Position numbers and translations under genes: made by a program. A DNA stretch of 64,000 bases, taken from the NCBI RefSeq assembly GCF_021655075.1, contig NZ_PPXX01000096.1:1-64000 (forward strand). Direction: 5' to 3'. Position 1 is the stretch's first letter. Each line of letters starts with the position of its first letter. Below are positions 44,616-52,760 of the stretch, one piece after another. The notes below the pieces were generated by a model. It did no database searches and was not told the DNA's origin. It was given only the letters and a program-made list of their open reading frames with translations. The stretch comes from Clostridium sp. Cult2 (lineage in GTDB: Bacteria; Bacillota; Clostridia; Tissierellales; Tepidimicrobiaceae).

Positions 44616-45386
44616 ATGCTGAAAATAGATGATATGACCATGAAGTTTGGTGGAGTTATAGCTTGTAATAAATTTAATGCAAATATTGAAAAGGGTCAAA
44701 TTATTGGTTTAATAGGCCCTAATGGGGCAGGGAAAACTACAGTCTTTAATGTGGTAACGGGAGTATATAAACCTACGGAAGGACGGGTTATATTCAGTCC
44801 AAATGAAGATGAAGAACATCTATTGACAGGACTAGGGCCCGATGAGATAGCAAAGCTTGGTGTATGTAGAACCTTTCAAAACATTAGGCTATTTAAAGAG
44901 TTATCCGTTTTAGATAATGTATTCATTGGCAATCATTTGAGGATAAAATCCAATGTTTTTTCTTCCATACTTAGACTTCCTAGCTATAGGGCTGAAGAAA
45001 AAGAGATGTTTGAAAAATCCATTTATCTATTGGAAAAAGTGGGCTTAAAAGATCAGATGGAAGAAAAGGCCTATTCTCTACCCTATGGAATGCAAAGAAG
45101 GTTAGAAATCGCAAGAGCTTTAGCCACAGAACCTAAATTATTGTTATTAGATGAACCAGCAGCAGGCATGAATCCTCAGGAAACTAGGGAATTGATGGAA
45201 TTTATAGAGGAGATTAAAGAGGAATTTGATTTAACCATATTCTTAATAGAACATCATATGGAAGTGGTTATGGGTATATGCGAAGAAATATTTGTATTAG
45301 ACCATGGGGTTTTAATCGCCCAAGGTAACCCAGAGGAAATTCAAAACGATCAAAGGGTTATAGAAGCTTATTTGGGGGTGGAATAA
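44616..45386 (+). CDS. livG: Branched-chain amino acid ABC ATPase LivG
   Basis: This is a 256-residue ATPase. It has Walker A GPNGAGKTTVFN near residue 34, the LivG insert GLGPDEIAKLGVCRTFQNIRLF in outline, signature LPYGMQRRLEIARAL (a G-to-M variant usual in LivG), Walker B LLLLDEPAAGMNP and the H-loop LIEHHMEVVMGIC. Its stop overlaps the livF start by one base. Confidence 0.94.
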   Translation: MLKIDDMTMKFGGVIACNKFNANIEKGQIIGLIGPNGAGKTTVFNVVTGVYKPTEGRVIFSPNEDEEHLLTGLGPDEIAKLGVCRTFQNIRLFKELSVLDNVFIGNHLRIKSNVFSSILRLPSYRAEEKEMFEKSIYLLEKVGLKDQMEEKAYSLPYGMQRRLEIARALATEPKLLLLDEPAAGMNPQETRELMEFIEEIKEEFDLTIFLIEHHMEVVMGICEEIFVLDHGVLIAQGNPEEIQNDQRVIEAYLGVE

Positions 45387-46096
45387 TGCTTGAAGTTTCC
45401 AATTTACACGTTAGATATGGGGGTATTAATGCTCTCAGAGGAATTAATATATCCATAGAAGAAAATCAAATAGTCACCCTTATTGGAGCTAATGGGGCAG
45501 GAAAATCTTCTACTCTAAGGGCCATAATGGGATTGGTAGAAAAAGCAGAAGGGAAAATTGAATATAATGGAGAAGATTTAACCAACCTTCCAACAAAAGA
45601 TATTGTTAAAAGGGGCATAGTAATGGTTCCAGAAGGAAGGAAGGTATTTGCCAATTTGACGGTAGAAGAGAATCTAATATTAGGTGCTTATACTAGAACA
45701 GACCAAAATGATATAAAGAAAGATATGAAAAAAGTTTATGATATGTTTCCAAGGCTGAAGGAAAGAAACTGGCAGAAAGCAGGAACCCTTTCGGGAGGAG
45801 AACAGCAGATGTTAGCTGTAGGAAGGGCTTTGATGGTAAGACCAAAGGTGCTTATGATGGATGAGCCTTCTTTAGGTTTAGCTCCTCTTCTTGTAAGGGA
45901 TATTTTTGAAATAATAAGTATGCTTCATCAACAGGGAAATACTATTTTGTTAGTAGAGCAAAATGCTAAGAAGGCATTAGAAGTGGCAGATTATGCCTAT
46001 GTATTAGAAACTGGAGAGCTCGTATTAGAAGGACCAGGTGAAAGACTTCTAGAAGATGAAAAGGTGAAGGAAGCATACTTAGGAGAAACTAGATAA
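45386..46096 (+). CDS. livF: Branched-chain amino acid ABC ATPase LivF
   Basis: This is a 236-residue ATPase, the second motor subunit of the LIV importer. It has Walker A GANGAGKSSTLRA near residue 35, the LivF segment IVKRGIVMVPEGRKVFANLT, signature LSGGEQQMLAVGRAL, Walker B VLMMDEPSLGLAP and the H-loop LLVEQNAKKALE. It ends the operon. A terminator follows immediately. Confidence 0.94.
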   Translation: MLEVSNLHVRYGGINALRGINISIEENQIVTLIGANGAGKSSTLRAIMGLVEKAEGKIEYNGEDLTNLPTKDIVKRGIVMVPEGRKVFANLTVEENLILGAYTRTDQNDIKKDMKKVYDMFPRLKERNWQKAGTLSGGEQQMLAVGRALMVRPKVLMMDEPSLGLAPLLVRDIFEIISMLHQQGNTILLVEQNAKKALEVADYAYVLETGELVLEGPGERLLEDEKVKEAYLGETR

Positions 46097-46109
46097 GGAT
46101 TAAAACATG

Positions 46110-46134
46110 GAGGTGGCTTTTAGCCACCTCTTTT
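46110..46134 (+). terminator. Terminator of the liv operon
   Basis: GAGGTGGC and GCCACCTC pair around TTTTA and TTTT follows. Confidence 0.88.
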
Positions 46135-46282
46135 ATATGGACTATATTTTTACCAATAGGAATTTGTACCTAATTATGGGAATGTAACCATATTGTAATG
46201 TACTTGTAATACTTTAGTAAATTATTTCTAATATACTAGAATCAAATAGAAAATTTCTAAAAATATTAAAGGAGTGATTTTT

Positions 46283-47395
46283 GTGAAAAGGTTCATCAGT
46301 TTAGTATTAGTGATAGTATTGATCTTAGCTATGGCAATTCCTGTACTGGCAGATAAAAATGACAAAACAAAAGAACCAAATCCAAACAAACCAATATCCA
46401 GAGAAGAATTCAACTCATCTTTATCTTCTCTATTAGAAGAATATGGGTATTCTTGGAAGCCTGTTAAGGGTAAAGTGAATATTACTAGAGAAGAAATGGT
46501 TATGATTATAGGAAAACTATTGATAGATGAAAAAATAATCGAGGTTAGTTCTGAAGAATTGCCTTTTAAAGACATAAAGAATATGGATAAGAAGACAAAA
46601 GAACAATTAAATGCACTATATAAAGAAAAGATAATAGCCGGAAAAACAAAACATTCTTTCAATCCAAAAAGCAAAGTAACTTATAGAGAACTAAAAACAA
46701 TTTTAGAAAGAATCGGGAAGGTATTAGAATGGAAAGGAGATAAATGGGATAAATACACTATTCCCTTTAAACAAAGAGGTATTGTAAGCTCTAGGCAAGG
46801 TAAAGAAGGAATAGTTGTAAGAGAAGATAAGGATAAAGTTATTGTTTCCATTACTAAGGAATTTGGTACTCCTGGATATGATATGGAGATAAACAGAATA
46901 AGAAGAGTAGGCAATAGATATGAAATAGATTTATCTATTATTCCACCAGATAAAAATGCAATTCTAGCACAGGTAGTAACATATTTAACAGCAAATATAG
47001 AAATAGATAAAAAATATTTAGAAGAATCTCCTTATAGGTTTTATTTGAAAGAGAGCATAAAGGATTTAGAGAATGGAAAGGAGATACCATTTAAACAATT
47101 AAAAATAGAAGAAACCTATAGTGGTAAGAAAGGAATAGTTGTAAAGGAAGAGAAGGATAAAATACTGGTTTCAATTACAGGAGAATTCTCTACACCAGGA
47201 TATGCTATGGCAATAGAAAAAATTGTTTATGAAGATGGCAAATACAAAGTCCATGTAATTGTTGCTCCCCCTTATAAGGGTACTATTTTACCCCAAGTGA
47301 TAACATACAGGACTATCCATATAGAAATTGATAAAGATGATATTGGTAAACCTCCCTACAATTTTGTATGGGAGGTTCTCCCTGCAGAATTGTAA
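46283..47395 (+). CDS. Secreted SLH-like protein with two PrcB-type C-terminal repeats
   Basis: This is an exported protein of about 370 residues and unknown role. GTG 46283 stands eight bases after AAAGGAG. The signal peptide covers about residues 1-23. Residues 35-140 look like weak S-layer homology modules (VNITREEMVMIIGKLL, KEKIIAGKTKHSFNPKSKVTYREL), which would bind cell wall polymers. Two copies of a roughly 110-residue module follow, each with GIVV, VSITGEFSTPGYAM-like, PP and QVITYRTIHIEIDK strands, resembling the PrcB C-terminal domain. The closing PYNFVW is repeated in the next gene product. It forms a pair with the paralogue at 47483. Confidence 0.7.
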   Translation: MKRFISLVLVIVLILAMAIPVLADKNDKTKEPNPNKPISREEFNSSLSSLLEEYGYSWKPVKGKVNITREEMVMIIGKLLIDEKIIEVSSEELPFKDIKNMDKKTKEQLNALYKEKIIAGKTKHSFNPKSKVTYRELKTILERIGKVLEWKGDKWDKYTIPFKQRGIVSSRQGKEGIVVREDKDKVIVSITKEFGTPGYDMEINRIRRVGNRYEIDLSIIPPDKNAILAQVVTYLTANIEIDKKYLEESPYRFYLKESIKDLENGKEIPFKQLKIEETYSGKKGIVVKEEKDKILVSITGEFSTPGYAMAIEKIVYEDGKYKVHVIVAPPYKGTILPQVITYRTIHIEIDKDDIGKPPYNFVWEVLPAEL

Positions 47396-47482
47396 CTATA
47401 ATGTAACCAAATAATAGAATAAAAAGGATATAATGAAATTAATATGCAACTGTGAAATTTTTTTGATTGAAGGGGGGATTGG

Positions 47483-48430
47483 ATGAAAAGAGCAGTTGTA
47501 CTCCTGCTAATTTTTGTTCTAGTCATGCCATCATTAGCTTTTGCATCAGTAGAAATGGAGCAAAAGTTAGGGAATCACTGGTCTAAGAATGAGATTAATA
47601 GAGATTTCCTAATCTATTATTTTCCTTATCTAGCTAAGGAGAATTTTAATCGATTAAGCCCAAATGATTCATTTTATGAAGATGAATTTCTTTTATCTTT
47701 TTCATCTTTACTAAAAAACAAGGGTTATACTAGGACTCAAGTAGGATGGAAGATGAAATTGACAAGAATTGAGATGGCCCAGATTTTAGGGGAAAAATTG
47801 TTAGAAATTAATGCCATAGAGTCTAGCGATGGAACAACACCTTTTGATGATATTGGAGATGTTTCCGTTGAGAGGAAGAAGGCCTTGGCAGATTTATTTC
47901 ATGCAGGCTTAATCAATGGCCAATCTAAGACTAAATTTAATCCTTATGCGCATGCTACTCAAGCTGAAGCAATAATCCTGTTGCAAAGAGTAAATAGTTT
48001 GTTAGAACAGATGGATAAGAAAGAAAATATAGAAGATGAAGTTGTTATACCACCTGCAGAGCTTGAAAAACCTAAAGAATCCAAAGAACCTGAAGTTGTT
48101 GAGATTCCCTTTACCCTAGGAGGAATTGTCCAATCTTATTCAGGAGTGGAAGGTATTATTACGAAAGATGAAGGGGAAAAACTATTTGTGACTATTACTA
48201 AATCCTTTTCGACTTCCGGGTATTCTATGGGAATAGATAAAATCCTAAAAGATAAGGATGATTACAAAGTTTACTTAAATATTACTCCCCCAAGTAAAGA
48301 GAGTGAACTACTGACTGTAATAACATATAAAACTATAACCATAGAAATAGATAAAAAACATTTAGGTGATACTCCATACAATTTTGTGTGGGGTAATTTT
48401 TTTATTTTGAATGTAAATATTATGGTATAA
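47483..48430 (+). CDS. Secreted SLH protein with one PrcB-type C-terminal module
   Basis: This 315-residue protein has a signal peptide ending near residue 22 (LAFAS). Residues 70-175 hold S-layer-homology-type modules, with TRIEMAQILGEKLL, LFHAGLINGQSKTKFNPYAHATQAEAI as the clearest stretch. A proline/glutamate-rich linker (about 185-205) leads to one PrcB-type module (ITKSFSTSGYSMGIDKI, PPSKESELLTVITYKTITIE). It ends with the same PYNFVW motif as its neighbour and then a hydrophobic tail FFILNVNIMV that may be an artefact of reading through the terminator at 48371. The shared architecture implies tandem duplication. Role at the cell surface is inferred. Confidence 0.75.
   Translation: MKRAVVLLLIFVLVMPSLAFASVEMEQKLGNHWSKNEINRDFLIYYFPYLAKENFNRLSPNDSFYEDEFLLSFSSLLKNKGYTRTQVGWKMKLTRIEMAQILGEKLLEINAIESSDGTTPFDDIGDVSVERKKALADLFHAGLINGQSKTKFNPYAHATQAEAIILLQRVNSLLEQMDKKENIEDEVVIPPAELEKPKESKEPEVVEIPFTLGGIVQSYSGVEGIITKDEGEKLFVTITKSFSTSGYSMGIDKILKDKDDYKVYLNITPPSKESELLTVITYKTITIEIDKKHLGDTPYNFVWGNFFILNVNIMV
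48371..48404 (+). terminator. Terminator overlapping the 3' end of the SLH gene
   Basis: ACTCCATACAA and TTGTGTGGGGT pair imperfectly and a run of seven T follows. The stem encodes the conserved PYNFVW end of the protein. A matching hairpin, CCTCCCTACAA with TTGTATGGGAGG, occurs at the same codons of the upstream paralogue. Confidence 0.55.
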
Positions 48431-48513
48431 TATAATAACGTACGTAGAACAGTTGTTGTGAATGAGGAAAGTGATTAAATATAAACTTGGTAGTTTAGAA
48501 AAGGAGAATATAT

Positions 48514-50055
48514 ATGACCAGGACAGAGAAGGTAGCTCAATCTGCAGCAATGATTGCAATTTTCACTTTAATAAGTAAATTCTTAGGGTTTATAAGGGAA
48601 GTATTAATTGCTTCTAAATACGGTTCAGGCTATGAAACGGATACCTATTTTGTTGCTATGACTGCTACAACAATATTGATGACTACTTTAGGTGCTTCTT
48701 TAAATACTACTTTAATCCCTATTTTTACTGAAATTGAGGGAAGGGGAGGCAGAAAAGCCAAACTGAAATATTTGAATAATATATTGAATATGGTTTTTTT
48801 TATTACTATAATATTAGCTCTTTTAGGATTTTTCTTATCACCTTTTGTGATAAAAGTTTTGGCAAAAGGCTTCACTGGAGAACAATTTGAATTGGCAGTG
48901 AAATTAAATAGAATAGGGTTGCCTATTGTAATCTTTCTAGGTTTTACATATGTGTTTTCTGGATATCTCCATAGTAGCGAAATATTTGGTCCTCCTGCCA
49001 TTATGGGACTTCCATATAATTTTGTATTTATATTTTTCCTATTCCTTTTAGCAGATAAAAGAAGTATAGAAGGACTTATGTTAGCCAGTGTAGTAGCTGC
49101 TTCTACTCAATTTTTAATTCAGGTTCCAGCTATTAAGCATCAAGGCTATAAATATAGAGTGGATATTAATTTAAAAGATCCATACTTGAAGAAAGCATTG
49201 ATTTTAGTTGTCCCTGTAATGATAGGATCTGCGGTACAACAGATAAATGTGGTGATAGACAAGACTTTAGCCTCTAGTTTGGCTGAGGGGAGTATTTCAG
49301 CCCTTACCTATGCTTCTAGGTTAAGAGATTTGATTATTTCTGTATTCATTATGGCTATTACTACAGTGGTATTTCCCATGTTATCTAAAGCCTTTTCTGA
49401 AGAAGATAATCATCAAGTTAAAAGGATAATGGGACAAGGTATCAATATAATACTTATTATAACTGTACCTGCCACTGTAGGAATATTGATATTAGCAGAG
49501 CCTATGGTAAGAATATTTTTCCAAAGGGGTGCTTTTGACTCTGTTGCTACCACTATGACTTCCCAAGCTCTAATATTTTATTCTCTAGGGCTAGTGGGGG
49601 CTTCCTTAAGGCTTATGTTAAACAAGGTATTTTATTCCTTTCAAGACACCAAGACTCCTATGATAAATGGAGCTTTAGCTGTAGGGTTGAATATTGTATT
49701 AAACCTCATATTTATTAGGTTTATGGCCCATGCAGGGTTAGCTTTAGCTACCAGTATATCTGCAACTTTTACAACTTTACTATTATTTATTGATTTAAGA
49801 AAAAAAATCGGCCCTATGGGGCTTAAACGATATCTAATATGTTTTTTGAAAACTTTATTTGCCTCTATAATAATGGGAATACTAGTGTATTTTCTATACT
49901 ATGGGCTAACAGCTAAATTCGTTAGTTCAGGAATAGGAGAACTTTTAGTGCTGTTGTTGTCCGTAGGAGTGGGAGTATTAGTATATTTCATACTATGTTC
50001 TATATTGAGAGTAAAAGAAATTAGAGTATTGATAAGAGGATTACTTAATAGATAA
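48514..50055 (+). CDS. murJ: MurJ/MviN-family lipid flippase
   Basis: This is a 513-residue membrane protein of the MOP superfamily with about 14 hydrophobic segments. The MurJ pattern is clear: AQSAAMIAIFTLISKFLGFIREVLIA, YGSGYETDTYFVA, a charged GRGGRKAKLKYLNN loop and FQRGAFDSVATTMTSQAL with the conserved arginine and aspartate near residues 345-350, and FYSFQDTKTPMINGA. It would flip lipid II or a related undecaprenyl-linked sugar across the membrane. AAGGAG precedes the ATG. A second family member follows at 50451. Confidence 0.9.
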   Translation: MTRTEKVAQSAAMIAIFTLISKFLGFIREVLIASKYGSGYETDTYFVAMTATTILMTTLGASLNTTLIPIFTEIEGRGGRKAKLKYLNNILNMVFFITIILALLGFFLSPFVIKVLAKGFTGEQFELAVKLNRIGLPIVIFLGFTYVFSGYLHSSEIFGPPAIMGLPYNFVFIFFLFLLADKRSIEGLMLASVVAASTQFLIQVPAIKHQGYKYRVDINLKDPYLKKALILVVPVMIGSAVQQINVVIDKTLASSLAEGSISALTYASRLRDLIISVFIMAITTVVFPMLSKAFSEEDNHQVKRIMGQGINIILIITVPATVGILILAEPMVRIFFQRGAFDSVATTMTSQALIFYSLGLVGASLRLMLNKVFYSFQDTKTPMINGALAVGLNIVLNLIFIRFMAHAGLALATSISATFTTLLLFIDLRKKIGPMGLKRYLICFLKTLFASIIMGILVYFLYYGLTAKFVSSGIGELLVLLLSVGVGVLVYFILCSILRVKEIRVLIRGLLNR

Positions 50056-50086
50056 GACAGAGGATATGAAAATTCCCTGTCTTATC
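50051..50086. terminator. Terminator between murJ and the small minus-strand gene
   Basis: GATAAGACAG and CTGTCTTATC are a perfect 10-base stem. The murJ stop codon and the last codons of the convergent small gene lie in the two arms. Confidence 0.75.
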
Positions 50087-50240
50087 TTATGATGGTTTTC
50101 AAATTTTTTGCTTCTTTTTCTGACACCATATAAGCATTAACTGTCTTATCATCATAGCTTTTAACCTTCTTTATAGCTTCTTTCTTTGGCATAGGGTCAG
50201 AAAATTCTTCATCTACAACTACCACGAATTTTTCCCCCAT
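50082..50240 (-). CDS. Small conserved-looking protein of unknown function
   Basis: This is a 52-residue, charged, soluble protein with no recognised family. GGGAGA lies about five bases before ATG 50240; a longer in-frame reading to 50279 has no ribosome site. The predicted chain runs from MGEKFVVVVDEEFSDP through KKEAIKKVKSYDDKTVNAYMV to a basic end, and looks like a small alpha/beta domain. It is the only minus-strand gene in this stretch and sits between two flippase genes facing the other way, so it has its own promoter. The clean ribosome site and termination hairpin argue that it is real. Confidence 0.6.
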   Translation of the reverse strand: MGEKFVVVVDEEFSDPMPKKEAIKKVKSYDDKTVNAYMVSEKEAKNLKTIIR

Positions 50241-50450
50241 AGATATCTCCCTTCTCCCTTTTATATTTATTATGTCCAAAAAGGAAAATATTATCCCTAT
50301 GATACAGGTTGTACATTTATGTTTTGACTAAACCAAATTAGGGTACCATAATAATCACCATAATAGACAATCTAATTATTAAAGATAGTGTAAAGTAACC
50401 TATGAAAAAATAAAATAAAAAAATTAAGCTAAAAATATGGAGGAATATAA

Positions 50451-51959
50451 ATGAAAGCCATGATGAAAAAAGCATTTAAATCCGCCAGATTTATTATAAT
50501 ATTTGGGACACTAAATAAAATATTGACCTTTATAAAAGAAGCTTTAATTGCTTCCAAAATAGGTTGTTGTTTTGAAACAGATGCTTATTTTACTGCCTTT
50601 GTGGCTGCAACTTTATTGGCAGAAATAATAGGAGAAGGAATTAGTACTGGGATGGTACCTATATTATTAAAGATAGAGGAAAAGGAGGGCAGTTGGAGGA
50701 AAGTAGACTATGTAAACAATTTACTCCATATTATAATAATTCTTTCCATGGTTTTGATAATATTAGGCTGGTTTTTATCTCCATTGGTGATAAAAATTCT
50801 AGCTACAGGTTTTGCAGGTGAAGAATTTCAAACCACAGTAAATTTAATGAAAATAGGTTTGCCTATTGTCATATTCATAACGATAAGGGCAGTATTTATT
50901 GCATATTTACAGAGTTTCCATGCCTTTAAAGCTGGTACAAAATCTTGGGTTTATTATAATATAGTATATTTAGTATTTTTAATTTTTTTAAATAGATATG
51001 GAATTTATGGTTTAATGATAGCAGGGGTATTAGCTTCTGCTGTACAACTATATTCGGTAATAACTCCTTCTATGAATTTAGGATACAGATATGAACGGAT
51101 TTTAGACTTAAAAAATGCCTATATACAAGAATTTGGAATAATGTTTATACCTATAATCATAGGCATTTCTATAAATAGGGTTAATATAGTGGTAGACAAG
51201 TCAATAGCCTCTACATTAGCGCCAGGGTCTATTTCCTGGCTAAACTACGCCAATGATATTATTCAATTGATTTTAGGAATTTTTATTACTGCAATTGTTA
51301 CTGTATTATTTCCCATAATATCACAAGAATTCAGTAGAGAAAATATAGAAACCTTAAAATCTGCAATGTTAAGGGGAACTAAAATTGTCCTTTCCATAGT
51401 AATACCAGCAATGGTTATATTGGTAACCCTATCTGAACCCATTGTAAGATTACTGTTCGAAAGGGGAGAATTTGGGACAACAGCCACTTTGATGACTTCA
51501 GGAGCATTAACCTATTATGCCTTAGGTCTAGGAAGCATGGCTATGGTTTTGATACTGACTAAGGTACATTATGCAATGCATGATTCATTAACACCTATGA
51601 TATCTGCAGGTGTAGGAGTAATTACAAATTTTGTTTTAAATTTAATATTATCTAAATATATGGGAATCAATGGTATAGCTTTAGCCACTAGCATTTCCAC
51701 AACTTTGGTCACAATACTGTTGATAAAAGACTTAAATAAAAGGGTAAAAGTCATAGATATCCACAGGGAAGGGAAAAGATTAATAAAACTTATTGTATCA
51801 GCAGCTATTATGGCATGGGTTGTAATTATAACCTTTAATATATTAGGAAAGATATCATTAGACAATATAATAGGAGATATAATGAAGGTATTAATACCAA
51901 TTGGAACTGGGATAATAACCTATTTAAGTATAGGTAAATTAACTTTAAAGGAAAATTAA
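50451..51959 (+). CDS. Second MurJ/MviN-family flippase
   Basis: This 502-residue, multi-membrane protein is a divergent paralogue of the MurJ at 48514. It keeps the N-terminal frame (FKSARFIIIFGTLNKILTFIKEALIAS in outline), GCCFETDAYFTAFVAAT, and the conserved FERGEFGTTATLMTSGALTYYALG segment near residue 342. The overall identity between the two is moderate by eye, so the duplication is old. GGAGG precedes the ATG. One copy may serve lipid II and the other a teichoic, capsular or S-layer-anchoring glycan, or spore peptidoglycan. This is inference. Confidence 0.86.
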   Translation: MKAMMKKAFKSARFIIIFGTLNKILTFIKEALIASKIGCCFETDAYFTAFVAATLLAEIIGEGISTGMVPILLKIEEKEGSWRKVDYVNNLLHIIIILSMVLIILGWFLSPLVIKILATGFAGEEFQTTVNLMKIGLPIVIFITIRAVFIAYLQSFHAFKAGTKSWVYYNIVYLVFLIFLNRYGIYGLMIAGVLASAVQLYSVITPSMNLGYRYERILDLKNAYIQEFGIMFIPIIIGISINRVNIVVDKSIASTLAPGSISWLNYANDIIQLILGIFITAIVTVLFPIISQEFSRENIETLKSAMLRGTKIVLSIVIPAMVILVTLSEPIVRLLFERGEFGTTATLMTSGALTYYALGLGSMAMVLILTKVHYAMHDSLTPMISAGVGVITNFVLNLILSKYMGINGIALATSISTTLVTILLIKDLNKRVKVIDIHREGKRLIKLIVSAAIMAWVVIITFNILGKISLDNIIGDIMKVLIPIGTGIITYLSIGKLTLKEN

Positions 51960-51961
51960 CG

Positions 51962-51998
51962 AAAAATGGACAGAATATTTTGTCCGTTTTTTATTTTT
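51962..51998 (+). terminator. Terminator after the second flippase gene
   Basis: AAAAATGGACA and TGTCCGTTTTTT pair around GAATATTT, with a T-run continuing TATTTTT. Confidence 0.82.
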
Positions 51999-52076
51999 AA
52001 CAGAAGTTTACTGAAAATTTCGCAAAGTCCCAAAATATAAACTTTTAGTTTAAGGGAAAAAACTTGGATAAAAGTA

Positions 52077-52133
52077 TTGACCATTGGTCATTTTAGTATT
52101 ATAATGATATTTATACAAAATGACCAATGGTCA
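52077..52133 (+). promoter_or_regulatory. TetR-gene promoter with two palindromic operators
   Basis: TTGACC (52077-52082) and TATAAT (52100-52105) are 17 bases apart. Operator 1, TGACCATTGGTCA (52078-52090), covers the -35 element. Operator 2, TGACCAATGGTCA (52121-52133), lies just after the start site and is the reverse complement of operator 1. Centres are 43 bases apart, about four helical turns, so two dimers would bind on one face of the DNA. Confidence 0.85.
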
Positions 52134-52167
52134 ATTTTTAGTTCCTGATTCTGAGGAGGTGATTATT

Positions 52168-52749
52168 TTGGTATCAAAAGTAGAAAAAAACAAAAAGCAA
52201 AAGGAAAATTCCCTTTATTCAGCTGCTTACGATTTATTTACTACAAAAGGAATAAATGAAACAGCCATTAACGATATAGTTAAGAAAGCTGGAGTAGCCA
52301 AAGGAACCTTTTATCTTTACTTTAAAGATAAGTATGACATATTAGATAAGATAATCCTCAGCAAAAGTTGTCATGTTTTAAGTGAAGCTATAAGGGAAAC
52401 ACAACTTAAAAGTTTTGAAGGATTTGAAGAGGAACTATTGTATTTTATAGATTATATCATCGAATACTTTAAAAAAGACAAACTTATGTTGAAATTAATA
52501 TATAAGAATCTTTCTTGGGGGGTATTTAAGAAGGCCTATAAGGACTATGAAGAGATACATGAAATATATGGATTATTTGAAAGGGGATATAAGGATTCTT
52601 CCTTATTAAAAGAAGATATAGATAAAATATTATTTATGATTATAGAACTAACGGGTTCTGTATGCTATAGTTCCATAATATTAAATGAACCTGCTGATAT
52701 AGATGAAATGAAACCTATCCTCTTCAATACTATAAAGAAAATTATTTAG
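52168..52749 (+). CDS. TetR-family repressor of the MMPL exporter operon
   Basis: This is a regulator of 193 residues. The helix-turn-helix is AINDIVKKAGVAKGTFYLYF near residues 30-50, the TetR N-terminal signature. The rest is the helical ligand and dimer domain. TTG 52168 has GAGGAGGTGA five bases upstream; an in-frame ATG at 52120 lies inside the operator and is unlikely. Two palindromes in its own promoter show probable autorepression. The exporter gene follows after 11 bases and so is under the same control. The inducing compound is unknown. Confidence 0.9.
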   Translation: MVSKVEKNKKQKENSLYSAAYDLFTTKGINETAINDIVKKAGVAKGTFYLYFKDKYDILDKIILSKSCHVLSEAIRETQLKSFEGFEEELLYFIDYIIEYFKKDKLMLKLIYKNLSWGVFKKAYKDYEEIHEIYGLFERGYKDSSLLKEDIDKILFMIIELTGSVCYSSIILNEPADIDEMKPILFNTIKKII

Positions 52750-52760
52750 GAGATGATTGT

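Noticed and set aside
52120-52167. N-terminal extension of the TetR protein from an ATG at 52120
   Set aside because: That ATG lies inside the second operator and close to the start of transcription, whereas TTG 52168 has a full ribosome site and gives a normal TetR N-terminus.
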